Positions 28,201-38,748 of a stretch of DNA of 64,000 nt are shown here, piece after piece. Source of the DNA: Pseudomonas sp. KBW05 (GTDB lineage: Bacteria > Pseudomonadota > Gammaproteobacteria > Pseudomonadales > Pseudomonadaceae); assembly GCF_003852405.1 (NCBI RefSeq), contig NZ_QAJM01000007.1:372001-436000 (forward strand), given 5' to 3'. The notes below the pieces were generated by a model. That model was not told the DNA's origin. It ran no database searches and saw nothing but the letters and a program-made list of their open reading frames with translations. Position 1 is the stretch's first letter, and each line of letters starts with the position of its first letter. The translations under genes were made by a program, and so were the position numbers.

Positions 28201-28521
28201 TTACAACAAATCGTACTGCTTGAGCTTTTTGCGCAAGGTGCCACGGTTGAGGCCCAGCAGCTCACTGGCTTTGGTCTGGTTGCCCTTGACGTAGTTCATC
28301 ACGCTTTCGAGCAAGGGCGCCTCGACTTCGGAGAGCACCAGGTTGTACACGTCCGTGACGGAAGCGCCCTCAAGGTGGGCGAAATAATTGTGCAGCGCCT
28401 TCTCGACACTCCCGCGAAGGGTCTGGCCTTCTTCGCTTGGCGTGTTCAGGTGCTGTTTCAAATTGACGTTGTCGCTCACGGGTGTTGTTCCACTCACTAA
28501 AGTCTCGGTCATCATCGTCAT
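28201..28521 (-). CDS. fis: DNA-binding protein Fis
   Basis: A 106-residue nucleoid protein. The C-terminal helix-turn-helix is clear ([30 protein letters not shown], residues 75-104), preceded by the central helices ([18 protein letters not shown]). The N terminus is longer than in E. coli, as usual in Pseudomonas. Its ATG overlaps the dusB stop (ATGA), the classical dusB-fis operon. It controls growth-phase gene expression and chromosome topology. Confidence 0.96.
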   Translation of the reverse strand: MTMMTETLVSGTTPVSDNVNLKQHLNTPSEEGQTLRGSVEKALHNYFAHLEGASVTDVYNLVLSEVEAPLLESVMNYVKGNQTKASELLGLNRGTLRKKLKQYDLL

Positions 28522-29531
28522 GCGGCCACCCCCTCTCCGTCCCCTGTCCCCAGGCTCTTGTAACGCTCGCTGAAGAACTCACGAACGTTGGCGCACTGTG
28601 CTTCCGTATCATCCAAACGATTGAAGTGGGCGCGAAACTCCCTGGCGCCCGGCAGGGTTGCGAGATACCAGCCGACATGCTTGCGAGCAATGCGTACTCC
28701 CATCACGTCTCCGTAGAAGGCGTGCAGGGCGGCCAGATGCTCTAGCAGAATACGTTCCACCTCGATCAACTCTGGTGCCGGCAACACTTCGCCGGTACGC
28801 AGAAAATGGTCGATCTCACGGAAAATCCATGGCCGCCCCTGGGCAGCCCGGCCGATCAACAAGCCGTCGGCACCGGTGGCGTGCAGCACGCGCCGGGCTT
28901 TCTCGGCTGAGTCGATGTCGCCATTGGCAAAGACCGGCATCGACACCGCCTGCTTGATCGCGGCAATGGTGTCGTACTCGGCTTCACCGGTGTAAAGGTC
29001 GGCGCGGGTGCGGCCATGCACCGCCAGCGCTGTAATTCCTGCCTGTTCGGCGATCTTCGCCACCGTCAGGCCGTTCTTGTTGTCCCGGTCCCAGCCGGTA
29101 CGGATCTTCAGGGTCACCGGCACATCCACTGCGGCGACAACGGCCTGCAGGATCTCGGCAACCAACTGCTCATCTTTCAACAGCGCGGAACCGGCGGCCT
29201 TGTTGCAGACCTTCTTGGCCGGGCAGCCCATGTTGATGTCGATTATCTGCGCCCCCAACTCCACGTTGGCCCGGGCCGCATCCGCCAGCATCTGTGCATC
29301 CCCACCGGCGATCTGTACCGAGCGTGGCTCGGGATCACCTTCGTGGATCATGCGCATCCGCGATTTGCGGGTGTTCCACAAGCTCATGTCGCTGGTGACC
29401 ATTTCCGAGACTACAAGACCTGCGCCCAAACGCTTGCACAGCTGACGAAAGGGCTGGTCGGTGACGCCCGCCATCGGGGCGAGAATCAAGCCGTTGTGCA
29501 ATGTGTATGGGCCGATGCGTACCGCCGACAT
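28518..29531 (-). CDS. dusB: tRNA-dihydrouridine synthase B
   Basis: A 337-residue FMN enzyme reducing uridine in the D-loop of tRNA. Family marks are [24 protein letters not shown], the catalytic-Cys segment [20 protein letters not shown] near residues 100-120, TLKIRTGWD near 140, [20 protein letters not shown] near 165 and [10 protein letters not shown] near 200. It is co-transcribed with fis. A weak promoter-like TATCAT box lies about 55 nt upstream of the start. Confidence 0.96.
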   Translation of the reverse strand: MSAVRIGPYTLHNGLILAPMAGVTDQPFRQLCKRLGAGLVVSEMVTSDMSLWNTRKSRMRMIHEGDPEPRSVQIAGGDAQMLADAARANVELGAQIIDINMGCPAKKVCNKAAGSALLKDEQLVAEILQAVVAAVDVPVTLKIRTGWDRDNKNGLTVAKIAEQAGITALAVHGRTRADLYTGEAEYDTIAAIKQAVSMPVFANGDIDSAEKARRVLHATGADGLLIGRAAQGRPWIFREIDHFLRTGEVLPAPELIEVERILLEHLAALHAFYGDVMGVRIARKHVGWYLATLPGAREFRAHFNRLDDTEAQCANVREFFSERYKSLGTGDGEGVAA

Positions 29532-29716
29532 AGGACTTCCCTGTTGTGGGGCCGGATCATTAGAGTTCGAAAAAGGGTTGGCATGATACCCGCTCTCGAT
29601 GACTGGATAAAGGCTGAATTGGATAAAATCTGAACAGTTATTTCTTTATCGCCGCCGGTTTGGTTGCGCGACGAAAAGTCAACAAACCGCCGTCAAGGCT
29701 TTGTATGTCGGCCGAT

Positions 29717-30958
29717 TCACTCGGGCGAGTGGAAGCTCAGGCTGTAATTCACGGCTTTGTTGCCTGGATCAAGGATGTCCAGGGAGATGTGGATCGGCGT
29801 TTGCGACGGCATTTCGCTGACCCCGGCCAACTCGCCGCTGAGGTATTCGGCAGGCTTGAAGCGACGACTGGCAATCAGGCTGCCGTTGAGGTCGGCAAAC
29901 CGCAGCTCCAGCAGCGGGAAGGGCTGGGAGAAGGTGGCACGGTTATAGATGATGGCATCGACCACCAGCGCGCCGGCGAACTCCGGGTGGCTGCGCACCA
30001 CCAGGTTGCTGCTCTTGATGTGGGCGATGTCGACCCGTGATGGCACGGTGCAGCCGAGTGTCGGGCACAGTTGCTGGAACCATGGGCGATAGGCGTCCTG
30101 GCGGGCCAGGTCATCGAATTGATAGGCGATGTATTGGCCTGCCAGGCCTGCAGCGGCGATCAGCACCAGCAGGATCCAGATCAGGCGGCGGCCCCAGCCC
30201 TGCGGGCGTTTTTGCGCGTAGAGGTGCAGCGGGTCGTCTTCCAGGTCTTGCAGCACTTCGTCGTGCACGCTGGTGGAAGCGCGCGGGCGCTTGCGGCGCG
30301 GGGCCGGGCGCTCTTCGGGTTCCGGTTCTTCTGCGGCATGGGTCAGCGGCGTGAACGGTGGGTCGATGTCGTCTTCATCCGGCGTCGAGCGCAGTGGCGG
30401 CTCGTCGTCCAGGTCGTCGGTGTGGAACGACATGGACGGTTCGGTGCGCTGCCTGGTCGCAGGTGCGTTCGTCGTTTCGGCGTCATCTTCGGCGGCCGGC
30501 AGGCGTTCTGCCGGCGGCTCGCTGAACAGGCTGGCGGCCCACTTCTCTTCCTCGGCCTTGACGGTGTCGCGGCTGGCGCTGAGGGGTTCGTCCTTTTGGC
30601 GGCGGTCGGTGCCCGGTTGGCGACGTTCTGCGCCCAACGGTTGCGTGTGCTGAATCTCGCGGCGTTCGAGCTTGGCCAGTTCCTGGTCGAGGTCGAGGTT
30701 GTCGAGGTCCAGCTCTTCGGCGGTCCACTGCTTCTGGCTGATGGCGCGGGGCGCCTCGGGGGCCTGTTCAACGCTGCTCGGCAGCTCGGGCTCCGCTGTC
30801 GTAGTGCTGGCGCGCTGCTCCAGCAACTGGCGCACCGCGTTGAACACTTGCAGGCACGAGCCGCAGCGCACCACGCCGCGGGCCACGCTCAGTTGAGCGT
30901 GGTTGACGCGAAAGCGTGCTTGGCAATGTGGGCACTGGGTGACGAAACTGTCGCTCAT
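29717..30958 (-). CDS. Zinc-ribbon and DUF3426 membrane protein
   Basis: A 413-residue protein corresponding to PA4849. An N-terminal MJ0042-type zinc ribbon has CPHCQARF and CGSCLQVFNA (residues 9-40). A long acidic and charged low-complexity region (about 60-245) follows, then one membrane helix (LIWILLVLIAAAGLAGQYIAY, about 260-280) and a C-terminal DUF3426 domain (CPTLGCTVPSRVDIAHIKSSN, LDILDPGN). The start is ATG 30958, 30 bp from the prmA stop, so it is co-transcribed with prmA. It is probably anchored in the inner membrane with DUF3426 outside; the role is unknown. Confidence 0.9.
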   Translation of the reverse strand: MSDSFVTQCPHCQARFRVNHAQLSVARGVVRCGSCLQVFNAVRQLLEQRASTTTAEPELPSSVEQAPEAPRAISQKQWTAEELDLDNLDLDQELAKLERREIQHTQPLGAERRQPGTDRRQKDEPLSASRDTVKAEEEKWAASLFSEPPAERLPAAEDDAETTNAPATRQRTEPSMSFHTDDLDDEPPLRSTPDEDDIDPPFTPLTHAAEEPEPEERPAPRRKRPRASTSVHDEVLQDLEDDPLHLYAQKRPQGWGRRLIWILLVLIAAAGLAGQYIAYQFDDLARQDAYRPWFQQLCPTLGCTVPSRVDIAHIKSSNLVVRSHPEFAGALVVDAIIYNRATFSQPFPLLELRFADLNGSLIASRRFKPAEYLSGELAGVSEMPSQTPIHISLDILDPGNKAVNYSLSFHSPE

Positions 30959-30988
30959 GCGGTCATCCGATTCAGGCAAGCGCTCATT

Positions 30989-31867
30989 CTAGCGCCGACG
31001 CCCGCTGATGCGTACCCAGCCATCACGGTTGGCGATCGGGTCCAGTTCGAAATCCTTGGCGTAGGCGGCGGCCACGTCTTCACCTTGTTCGGCGAGGATG
31101 CCCGACAGGGCCAGGCGGCCCCCCGGCTTGACCAGGCTCGACAGTTGCGGGGCCAGGGACACCAACGGCCCGGCGAGGATATTCGCCACCAGCACGTCGG
31201 CCTGCACCTGCGGCAGGTCTTGCGGCAGATAGAGTGGGAATTTTCCTTCAGGAATGTTGTTGCGGCCGGCGTTGTCGCGGGAGGCTTCCAGGGCCTGCAC
31301 GTCGATATCGGTGCCCACGGCCTCCTTGGCGCCCAGCAGCAGGGCGGCAATCGCCAGGATGCCCGAGCCGCAACCGAAGTCCAGCACGTTGCTGTCGGCC
31401 AGGTCCTGGCCGTCCAGCCATTCCAGGCACAGCGCGGTGGTGGGGTGGGTGCCGGTGCCGAACGCCAGGCCCGGATCCAGCAGCAGGTTCACGGCGTCAG
31501 GCTCAGGTGCGGCGTGCCAGCTCGGCACGATCCACAGGCGCTGGCCGAAACGCATGGGCTGGAAGTTGTCCATCCAGCTGCGTTCCCAGTCCTGGTCTTC
31601 GATGACTTCGCTGTGATGCTCCGGCAGCGGGCCGCCGGTGAGCAGTTCCATATGGGCCAGCACGGCGGCGGCATCGGTGCCGTCTTCGAACAGGGCCAGC
31701 AAGTGGGTGTGGGACCACAGCGGGGTGGTGTTGAGCTCGGGTTCGAAGATCGGCTGGTCTTCGGCGTCCATGAAGGTCACCGACACCGCGCCTACTTCGA
31801 GGAACGCGTCTTCGTAGGTTTCGGCTTGTTCTGGGCTGATGGCGAGACGGACTTGCAGCCAAGGCAT
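30989..31867 (-). CDS. prmA: Ribosomal protein L11 methyltransferase
   Basis: A 292-residue SAM enzyme that trimethylates ribosomal protein L11. The N-terminal substrate-recognition domain begins [16 protein letters not shown]. The catalytic domain has [21 protein letters not shown], the SAM motif [20 protein letters not shown] near residue 165 and the NPPY-type motif as VANILAGPL near 228. ATG 31867 fits the family length; a longer frame enters the REPIN upstream. Confidence 0.96.
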   Translation of the reverse strand: MPWLQVRLAISPEQAETYEDAFLEVGAVSVTFMDAEDQPIFEPELNTTPLWSHTHLLALFEDGTDAAAVLAHMELLTGGPLPEHHSEVIEDQDWERSWMDNFQPMRFGQRLWIVPSWHAAPEPDAVNLLLDPGLAFGTGTHPTTALCLEWLDGQDLADSNVLDFGCGSGILAIAALLLGAKEAVGTDIDVQALEASRDNAGRNNIPEGKFPLYLPQDLPQVQADVLVANILAGPLVSLAPQLSSLVKPGGRLALSGILAEQGEDVAAAYAKDFELDPIANRDGWVRISGRRR

Positions 31868-31961
31868 GGCGGGCACCTTTGAAAAAATTGAATGTGCGAC
31901 GGGTGGGCCGCGAAAGGGCGCAAGTTTACGCGAGCGGCGGGAGGGGTGTACACATAACAAG

Positions 31962-32066
31962 TGTGGGAGCGGGCTTGCTCGCGAATGCGGTGGGTCAGTA
32001 TCAGATGTGGTGACTGACACACCGCATTCGCGAGCAAGCCCGCTCCCACACAAGCCCGCTCCCACA
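31962..32066. repeat. REPIN with a trailing 16-nt partial REP
   Basis: An inverted REP pair at 31962-32050, followed directly by CAAGCCCGCTCCCACA (32051-32066), the complement of the 16-mer seen at 22042. It lies between accC and prmA. Confidence 0.93.
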
Positions 32067-32103
32067 AGGGAATGTATCCATCCAGCAAAATCCGGGGCCC
32101 GGA

Positions 32104-32130
32104 AACAACAAAACCGCCCGAAGGCGGCTT
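32104..32130 (-). terminator. Rho-independent terminator of aroQ-accB-accC
   Basis: On the minus strand AGCCGCC, loop TTCG, GGCGGTT is followed by TTGTTGTTT, 16 nt after the accC stop. It closes the leftward acc operon. Confidence 0.85.
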
Positions 32131-32145
32131 TGTCTGGTGGAACGC

Positions 32146-33507
32146 TTACTGGTTAGCCAGCTTGTGTTCCAGGTAGTGAATGTTCACACCACCTTCGCAG
32201 AAGCCTTCATCACGGACCAGGTCCCGGTGCAGCGGGATGTTGGTCTTGATGCCGTCTACCACGATTTCGTCCAGGGCGTTGCGCATGCGGGCCATGGCCT
32301 CGTCGCGGGTCGCGCCCCAGGTGATCAGCTTGCCGATCAGCGAGTCGTAGTTGGACGGAACCTTGTAGCCGCTGTACAGGTGCGAATCGACGCGAACGCC
32401 GTTGCCGCCTGGAGCATGGAAATGCTTGACCAGGCCTGGACTTGGGATAAAGGTTTTCGGGTCTTCGGCGTTGATGCGGCACTCCAGGGAGTGGCCGTGC
32501 ATCTTCACGTCGTCCTGGGTGAAGGACAGCGGGTTGCCAGCGGCGATGCTCAGCATCTCCTTGACGATGTCGATACCGGTGACCATCTCCGAAACCGGGT
32601 GCTCTACCTGTACACGAGTGTTCATCTCGATGAAGTAGAAACGACCGTTCTCGTAGAGGAACTCAAAGGTACCGGCGCCACGGTAGTTGATGTCGATGCA
32701 TGCCTTGACGCAGCGAGCCAGTACTTCTTCGCGCGCTTTTTCGTCCAGGCCCGGTGCCGGAGCTTCTTCCAGGACCTTCTGGTGACGACGTTGCAGCGAG
32801 CAATCGCGGTCGCCCAGGTGGATGGCGTGGCCCTGGCCGTCGGACAGTACTTGCACTTCCACGTGGCGTGGGTTGGTCAGGTACTTTTCCAGGTAGACCA
32901 TCGGGTTGCCAAACCAGGCACCTGCTTCGGAGCGAGTCTGCTTGGCCGCTTCGATCAGGTCTTCTTCCTTGTGCACAACGCGCATGCCGCGACCACCACC
33001 GCCACCGGCGGCCTTGATGATCACCGGGTAACCGACTTCACGACCAATGCGCAGAGCGGTTTCCTCGTCTTCCGGCAGCGGGCCGTCGGAACCGGGAACG
33101 GTTGGCACGCCGGCCGCGATCATCGCGTCCTTGGCCGAAACCTTGTCACCCATCAGGCGAATGGTCTCGGCTTTCGGGCCGATGAAGGCGAAGCCGGATT
33201 TTTCCACCTGTTCGGCGAAATCGGCGTTTTCCGCGAGGAAGCCGTAGCCTGGGTGGATGCCATCAGCGCCGGTCACTTCAGCGGCCGCGATGATGTTCGA
33301 GACTTTCAGGTACGAGTTCGTGGCCAGTGGCGGGCCGATGCAGATGCTTTCGTCCGCCAGTTTCACGTGCATCAATTCGGTATCGGCCGTCGAGTAAACA
33401 GCGACGGTCTTGATGCCCTCTTCCTTACAGGCGCGCAGGATCCGCAGCGCGATCTCGCCGCGGTTGGCGATCAGGACTTTTTGCAGTTTCTTCGCAGGTT
33501 TCAACAT
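32146..33507 (-). CDS. accC: Acetyl-CoA carboxylase biotin carboxylase subunit
   Basis: A 453-residue ATP-grasp enzyme that carboxylates biotin on AccB. Seen are [19 protein letters not shown], the ATP loop [14 protein letters not shown] near residues 160-172, ERDCS-type [19 protein letters not shown] near 235, and [20 protein letters not shown] near 285. The start is ATG 33507; the frame reaches 33528 inside the accB end. It is 17 bp downstream of accB. Confidence 0.97.
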   Translation of the reverse strand: MLKPAKKLQKVLIANRGEIALRILRACKEEGIKTVAVYSTADTELMHVKLADESICIGPPLATNSYLKVSNIIAAAEVTGADGIHPGYGFLAENADFAEQVEKSGFAFIGPKAETIRLMGDKVSAKDAMIAAGVPTVPGSDGPLPEDEETALRIGREVGYPVIIKAAGGGGGRGMRVVHKEEDLIEAAKQTRSEAGAWFGNPMVYLEKYLTNPRHVEVQVLSDGQGHAIHLGDRDCSLQRRHQKVLEEAPAPGLDEKAREEVLARCVKACIDINYRGAGTFEFLYENGRFYFIEMNTRVQVEHPVSEMVTGIDIVKEMLSIAAGNPLSFTQDDVKMHGHSLECRINAEDPKTFIPSPGLVKHFHAPGGNGVRVDSHLYSGYKVPSNYDSLIGKLITWGATRDEAMARMRNALDEIVVDGIKTNIPLHRDLVRDEGFCEGGVNIHYLEHKLANQ

Positions 33508-33524
33508 CGAAGGCGCTCCGCGGT

Positions 33525-33986
33525 TCAAACGATGGTGAACAGCGGCTGGTCGTACTCAACCGGCTGACCGTTTTCTACCAGGATGGATTCGATCACGCCG
33601 GCTTTTTCAGCGGTGATGTGGTTCATCATCTTCATCGCTTCGACGATGCAGATGGTGTCGCCCACTTTCACGCTCTGGCCAACTTCAACGAAGGCTGGCG
33701 AGGTCGGTGCCGGGGTGCGGTAGAACGTACCGACCATTGGCGACTTGACCACAAAACCGTTCAATACAGGTGCAGCTGGCGCAGCAGGAGCAGCGGCGGC
33801 AGGTGCAGCAGCCGGAGCGGCAGCGGCTGGAGCCGGTGCTTGCATTTGCGGTGCGTAGAACTGTTGGGCCGGGGTCTTGCTGTGGCGGCTGATCCGTACG
33901 GATTCTTCGCCTTCCTTGATTTCCAGCTCGTCGATACCGGACTCTTCCAGCAGCTCGATCAGTTTCTTAACTTTACGGATATCCAT
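33525..33986 (-). CDS. accB: Biotin carboxyl carrier protein of acetyl-CoA carboxylase
   Basis: A 153-residue carrier. The N-terminal part is [23 protein letters not shown]. An Ala/Pro-rich linker spans about residues 45-75, and the biotinyl domain contains the attachment motif EAMKMMN (biotin on the Lys) near residue 118. It shuttles carboxylated biotin between AccC and AccAD in the first step of fatty-acid synthesis. It lies 24 bp after aroQ. Confidence 0.97.
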   Translation of the reverse strand: MDIRKVKKLIELLEESGIDELEIKEGEESVRISRHSKTPAQQFYAPQMQAPAPAAAAPAAAPAAAAPAAPAAPVLNGFVVKSPMVGTFYRTPAPTSPAFVEVGQSVKVGDTICIVEAMKMMNHITAEKAGVIESILVENGQPVEYDQPLFTIV

Positions 33987-34010
33987 GAATCATCAACTCC
34001 CAAGGGTCGG

Positions 34011-34466
34011 TCAGGGGCGCTTGGCCGGTTGTTCAATGTGTTCCAGGGCGGCCTCCAGGGCCAGTCGGTAACCGCTGGCGCCAAGGCCGCAGATCACACC
34101 TACCGCTACATCGGAGAAGTAGGAGTGATGGCGGAAAGCTTCGCGTTTGTGCACGTTCGACAAATGCACTTCGATGAATGGGATGCTCACCGCCAGCAGC
34201 GCGTCACGTAATGCAACGCTTGTATGCGTAAAAGCGGCGGGATTGATCAGGATAAAGTCCACGCCTTCGCCGCGCGCGGCATGGATGCGATCAATCAATT
34301 CGTACTCGGCGTTGCTTTGCAGGTAGAGCAGATGGTGGCCGGCTTCACGGGCCCGGCGTTCCAGATCGAGGTTGATCTGTTCCAGGGTCACTGCCCCGTA
34401 GACACCCGGTTCACGGGTGCCGAGCAGGTTCAGGTTGGGTCCGTGCAGAACCAGAAAGGTCGCCAT
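34011..34466 (-). CDS. aroQ: Type II 3-dehydroquinate dehydratase
   Basis: A 151-residue small type II enzyme of the shikimate pathway. Motifs are [19 protein letters not shown] (catalytic Tyr and Arg loop), [13 protein letters not shown] near residues 50-62, [17 protein letters not shown] near 75-90 and [18 protein letters not shown] near 98-115 (catalytic His). It is first of the aroQ-accB-accC operon. A good promoter candidate lies 44-73 bp upstream. Confidence 0.96.
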   Translation of the reverse strand: MATFLVLHGPNLNLLGTREPGVYGAVTLEQINLDLERRAREAGHHLLYLQSNAEYELIDRIHAARGEGVDFILINPAAFTHTSVALRDALLAVSIPFIEVHLSNVHKREAFRHHSYFSDVAVGVICGLGASGYRLALEAALEHIEQPAKRP

Positions 34467-34509
34467 CGGCTGTTCCTTGTTATTGATAGGGGTACGGCAG
34501 AACCCGGCG

Positions 34510-34539
34510 ACTATGCCGCAAAGCCTTTGTGACTGTCCA
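34510..34539 (-). promoter_or_regulatory. Candidate sigma-70 promoter of aroQ-accBC
   Basis: Minus strand: -35 TGGACA (34534-34539, five of six matches), 18-nt spacer, -10 CATAGT (34510-34515). It gives a leader of about 37 nt before the aroQ ATG. Confidence 0.55.
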
Positions 34540-34634
34540 GTTCTATGCAGTAGGCAGCACGATTAGCGAGGATAGCGCAAAATTTGTGACTAGGGCCTCG
34601 GATCTGGTCATTGGAAACACAGTCTTTAATCCAA

Positions 34635-34747
34635 TGGAGATCAAATGTGGGAGCGGGCTTGCTCGCGAATATGGTGTGTCAGTAATGGATGTGTTGACTG
34701 ACACACCGCATTCGCGAGCAAGCCCGCTCCCACATTTTTGATCTCCA
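34635..34747. repeat. REPIN embedded in a longer flanking palindrome
   Basis: The REP arms (34646-34734) are flanked by TGGAGATCAAA (34635-34645) and TTTGATCTCCA (34737-34747), a perfect 11-bp extra inverted repeat. The whole 113 nt could fold as one hairpin, unlike the other REPINs here, whose flanks do not pair. Confidence 0.9.
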
Positions 34748-34782
34748 CATGATTTCCAGTCTTCATTGGGTGAGAGATCGGC

Positions 34783-36744
34783 TCAGACGCGGAAGGCCTG
34801 GACAGCGGTGTTGAGCTGCCCGCCGAGTACCAACAGATGTTCGCCCTGGCTACGGCCCTGGCCAATTCTCAGCAGATTGTCTTCACCGAGCTGATGAATC
34901 CGCTCACTGTTGTCACGAATTTCACTCACTGCGCCACTCTGCTGCGCCGTCACATCGGCAATGCGCACCGCCGTCTCGGAAATGGTCTGGATCGCCCCGA
35001 CGATTTCATCCAGCGCGCCGTCGGCCGCTTGCGCTTGCTGGGCGGTGGCTTCGGCGTGTTCGACCTGGGCGCGCATGCCTTGCACCGATTGGTGCGCGGC
35101 GGTTTGCAGGCCGGCGATCAGGGTCTGGATCTCGGCGGTAGCGCCCGCCGTGCGCTGGGCCAGGGAGCGCACTTCGTCGGCGACGACGGCAAAGCCACGT
35201 CCGGCTTCACCGGCGCGCGCGGCTTCAATGGCGGCGTTGAGCGCCAGCAGGTTGGTCTGGTCGGCAATCGAGCGGATCACCGTCAGGACGCCGCCGATGG
35301 TGGCGGATTCTTCGGCGAGTTTCTCGATCATCTGCGCGTTTTGCTGCACTTCACCCACCAGGGCGTGCAACCCGGTGAGGCTCAGACCGATCACCCGTTG
35401 GCCCTGTTCCACGGCGTCACCAGCGCTGCGGCTGGCGCCTGCGGCCTGGCTGGCATCGCCGGCCACCTGTTGAATGGTCGCTTCGAGTTCGCCTAGGGAG
35501 TCGCGGATCTGCGCGGTGTCGCCGGCCTGGCGCTCGGCGCCGTCATGCAGGCCGCTGCTCAGCTCGGCGAGGGCGCGGCTGCTGCCGGCGACTTCCTCGG
35601 CATTGCCGCGAATGGTGCCCACCAACGCCACCAGATAGGCGCGCAAGCGGTTCAGGGAGGCTTCGATGTCGTGCAATTCGCGGTTGGTCTTGCCCAGGGC
35701 GATCGGTTGGCTGAAGTCGCCTTCGGCCCAGGTGGACAGCGCTGGCGCCAGGTTGGTCAGCACGCGCGCCAAACGGCGTTGCAGGGTGTCGATCAGCAGC
35801 GCGATCAGCAGGATCAGGCCGATCATCACGCCTTGCATCACCCGCACTTCGCCCTGGATCTTGCCGTGTTGCGCCCGCACCACCGGCTCCAGGCCGGCGA
35901 TGGCTTGCTGCACGGCGTTGATTTTCAGGTGGGTGCTGGCGGCGAGGTCGGCGCGTTGCTGGATTTGTTCGCGGGTGCGCTTGAGTTCGGCGGGGTAGCG
36001 GGTCAGCAGGCTGTTGAGTTCGCGCTTGAGGTCGACGGCGGTGTCCTGGGCTTCGGCTTTTTCGCTGTTTTCCAGGCCCATCAAGGCGGAAAAGTCGTCG
36101 GCGCTGGACTCGGCGCTGGCCTTCACACCGAGCAGCGGCAGTTGCTCCAGCACATCAGCCTGGCTGCGGATATTGCCGACTTCACGTTCCACATCATCCG
36201 CCAGCTCGGCGCGGCCGCTGCTGACCAGCTTGTCGCGGGCCAGGGACAGCTTGCCCAGGTGCTGCGACGCAGCCAGTAGCGGCGGCAGGTAGCGCGCCGC
36301 GTCCGGGGAGTTCACGCCGAGGGCGTATTGGCCCAGTTGCTCCAGGTTCGCGCCCAGCTCGCGTTCGGCTTGCAGCAGCAAGGCTTGCGGGTCGCCAGCC
36401 AGCTTGCCGGCGGCGAGCAGTTCGGTCTTGCCGAAGGTGTCCAGGTCGGCAAGGCTCGGGCGCAGGTTTTGCGCGAGGTCGGCGGGCAGTTCATCCAGAT
36501 GCTGTAGCAGGCTTTCCAGGCTTTGGCTGGCGCTGCTCAAGCGCAGGGCGTCGCCGCTGGCGAGGTAGTCGTCGATATTGCGTGCGGCCTGGTTCTGGAA
36601 GGTCTGGGACAGGCCCAGGTAGCGCTCCATCAACAAATACGGGCGCTCCAGTGCCCGTTGCGACCACCAGAGTGTCGCCCCGAGCGCTAGGCACACGGCC
36701 ACCAGCAGAAGGGTATTGAGATTGGTCAGCAGCTTCAGGCGCAT
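34783..36744 (-). CDS. ctpL: Methyl-accepting chemotaxis protein, CtpL-like
   Basis: A 653-residue chemoreceptor. A membrane helix ([16 protein letters not shown], about 12-28) precedes a large helical periplasmic sensor (30-300). A second helix ([16 protein letters not shown], about 305-322), a HAMP-like region (330-385) and the signalling domain follow, with hairpin tip [58 protein letters not shown] (read in parts, about 475-535). ATG 36744 was preferred to TTG 36756. Position and sensor type match PA4844 (CtpL), reported to act in phosphate and chloroaniline taxis; the ligand here is not provable. Confidence 0.85.
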   Translation of the reverse strand: MRLKLLTNLNTLLLVAVCLALGATLWWSQRALERPYLLMERYLGLSQTFQNQAARNIDDYLASGDALRLSSASQSLESLLQHLDELPADLAQNLRPSLADLDTFGKTELLAAGKLAGDPQALLLQAERELGANLEQLGQYALGVNSPDAARYLPPLLAASQHLGKLSLARDKLVSSGRAELADDVEREVGNIRSQADVLEQLPLLGVKASAESSADDFSALMGLENSEKAEAQDTAVDLKRELNSLLTRYPAELKRTREQIQQRADLAASTHLKINAVQQAIAGLEPVVRAQHGKIQGEVRVMQGVMIGLILLIALLIDTLQRRLARVLTNLAPALSTWAEGDFSQPIALGKTNRELHDIEASLNRLRAYLVALVGTIRGNAEEVAGSSRALAELSSGLHDGAERQAGDTAQIRDSLGELEATIQQVAGDASQAAGASRSAGDAVEQGQRVIGLSLTGLHALVGEVQQNAQMIEKLAEESATIGGVLTVIRSIADQTNLLALNAAIEAARAGEAGRGFAVVADEVRSLAQRTAGATAEIQTLIAGLQTAAHQSVQGMRAQVEHAEATAQQAQAADGALDEIVGAIQTISETAVRIADVTAQQSGAVSEIRDNSERIHQLGEDNLLRIGQGRSQGEHLLVLGGQLNTAVQAFRV

Positions 36745-36797
36745 GCGTGGTTTCAACCGACAGCAAAAGGTAAGTGCCTGAAGTTATTGCGTTTTCA

Positions 36798-38468
36798 TTA
36801 CAAGGTTATGACGGTATCAGTGGAATCTGGTGAAAAGGTGGCACTTTGCTTTGGCGTGCGCGCAGCCTGTACCCGGTTGCGTCCGGCGTGCTTGGCACGG
36901 TACAGCGCCTCGTCGGCCTGGGCGGCCATCATCAGGCTGTCGGAATCATCGCACAGCTCCACCAGACCGGCGCTGAAGGTGCACCACAGGTCCTGCGGCT
37001 GGGCCGGGTAGTGAATTTCGGCAAAGCGCCCACGGATTTCATCCAGAACCTTGCAGGCCGATTCCAGGTCGGTGTCCGGCATGACGATGGCAAACTCTTC
37101 GCCACCGTAGCGCCCGATGTAATCGGTCTTGCGCAGCCGCTGCTTGAGAAACAGCGCCAGGCTCTTGATCACGCGGTCGCCCATGGGGTGGCCGTGGCTG
37201 TCATTGACCCGCTTGAAGTGGTCGATGTCGAGCATGGCAAAGCTCAACGGCTTGTTTTCGCGGCGCGCGCGGAAGCTGCAGTCTTCGAGCAATTGCAGGA
37301 TGTGGGTGTGGTTGTACAGGCCGGTCAGGCTGTCGCGCACCATCCGCGCCTTGAGGTGGCGGGCACGGGCAGCGCGGTTGCGCACCGTGGTGATCAGGTG
37401 GCGCGGCTTGATCGGCTTGGTGAGGAAGTCGTCGCCGCCTTCGCTCATGGCGTCCAGCTGTTTGTCCAGGTCGTCTTCGGCCGACAGGTAGATGATCGGC
37501 ACGCTGACGTAGCGGTCGTTGTGGCGGATCACCTTGGCCAGTTCGGTACCGGTACAGGCTGGCATATACATGTCGAGGATGATCAGGTCGGGCTGGAAGT
37601 CGGCCAGCTCGGCCATGGCCTGGATCGGCTCGATCAGCGTGCGGGTGACGATGCCGGCACTGTTGAGCAGCCGCTCGGTGTGCAGCGCCTGGGCCCGCGA
37701 GTCGTCGATGATCAGCACTTTATAGGGTTCGTACTGGGCGACGCAGGTGAGCACTTCGATCTTTTCCAGCAGGCTGGAGGCTTCCAGGGTGCCGGTGAGG
37801 AACTCCTGGCCGCCGGCGCGCACGGCGGCGAGGCGGGTCGGGGTGTCGGTTTCGTGCAGGCTGAAAAACAGCAGCGGCAGCTTTTGCTCCAGGCCTTCCT
37901 GGGCTTCGGCGGCGAGTTGCAGGCCCAGCCCAGGGCCGCAGAAGTCCACGTCCATGACGATGGCCGAGGGCAAGCGTTCGGCCATCGACGCACGAAACGC
38001 CGCCACACTGTCCAGGGACTGGGCGCTCATGCCAAAAAATTCCAGCTGCTTGGCCAGGCGCTCGGCGCGGTCGTGATCGGCAAGCATCACGTAGATCGGC
38101 TTGCGCATCGGCGGCAGGAAGGTTTGTTCCAGCTGGTCGCCCTGGCGCAGGCCGGTGCGCGACAGGCGCTGCATCAAGCGATTGAGTTCGGTGATCAACT
38201 GGCTGCTCAGGCGGCCACGGTTTTCGTCCACCAGCTTGAGCGACTCGCCGATATGCCGGGCCAACTGGCCGTGCTCGGGTTGTTCGAAACGCTCGGCAAA
38301 ACGCAGCAGGCGCAGGTTGGCCTCGCTGAGTTCGGAGAGGTCGGCGTTGGACCATTCACTGCGTTGCAGGCGCTGCCAGATCTCAAGAATTTGACGTGCC
38401 TGATGAATTACCCGCTGGGCAAAATGGTGCTTGAGACGCTCACGGCTGGGGTCTTCTGGCTCGGTCAT
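36798..38468 (-). CDS. gcbA: Diguanylate cyclase response regulator GcbA
   Basis: A 556-residue cytoplasmic protein with an N-terminal helical region (1-125), a degenerate first receiver (about 128-240), a second receiver (YKVLIIDDSRAQ, LIILDMYMPA, acceptor Asp299, about 248-370) and a GGDEF domain with an intact active site GGEEF (455-459). The product-inhibition site RxxD is present (RKTD, 446-449). It matches PA4843 and GcbA of P. fluorescens, which makes c-di-GMP and favours early surface attachment. It stands next to the chemoreceptor gene on the same strand. Confidence 0.92.
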   Translation of the reverse strand: MTEPEDPSRERLKHHFAQRVIHQARQILEIWQRLQRSEWSNADLSELSEANLRLLRFAERFEQPEHGQLARHIGESLKLVDENRGRLSSQLITELNRLMQRLSRTGLRQGDQLEQTFLPPMRKPIYVMLADHDRAERLAKQLEFFGMSAQSLDSVAAFRASMAERLPSAIVMDVDFCGPGLGLQLAAEAQEGLEQKLPLLFFSLHETDTPTRLAAVRAGGQEFLTGTLEASSLLEKIEVLTCVAQYEPYKVLIIDDSRAQALHTERLLNSAGIVTRTLIEPIQAMAELADFQPDLIILDMYMPACTGTELAKVIRHNDRYVSVPIIYLSAEDDLDKQLDAMSEGGDDFLTKPIKPRHLITTVRNRAARARHLKARMVRDSLTGLYNHTHILQLLEDCSFRARRENKPLSFAMLDIDHFKRVNDSHGHPMGDRVIKSLALFLKQRLRKTDYIGRYGGEEFAIVMPDTDLESACKVLDEIRGRFAEIHYPAQPQDLWCTFSAGLVELCDDSDSLMMAAQADEALYRAKHAGRNRVQAARTPKQSATFSPDSTDTVITL

Positions 38469-38748
38469 ATCCTGACTACTAGTTAGGCTGCATGCTGAGG
38501 TCGAACTGATGGCTCTATGCTAGCACCTCTTTTCTGTTACATGAGTGTCATGCGTCAATTAACTGCGAGACTTATGCATTCAATTTTTGACTCAAGGGTC
38601 GCGCAGCGCGAAAAGCGTGCATCCTCTATAGTGCTTGCGCTAAAAGCCCCGCGCCGACGGGCACGATGGGGTAGGGTTGTGGTCGGAGTGTTTGAACGCA
38701 CCCGGACTATAGACGTGCATGAACTCAAGTGATTGAAAGGATATCGCC

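Larger units (their letters stand above)
34467..34782. other. 316-bp intergenic region with aroQ promoter and REPIN
   Basis: No gene is seen. From the right, 34635-34747 is a long palindrome made by a REPIN and its flanks. The left part holds the aroQ promoter (34510-34539). P. aeruginosa has dipZ (dsbD) at this place between aroQ and the chemoreceptor gene; it is absent here. Confidence 0.7.

Noticed and set aside
38517-38732. 71-codon frame upstream of the DUF2333 gene
   Set aside because: No ribosome site or family; lies in a promoter region between divergent genes.
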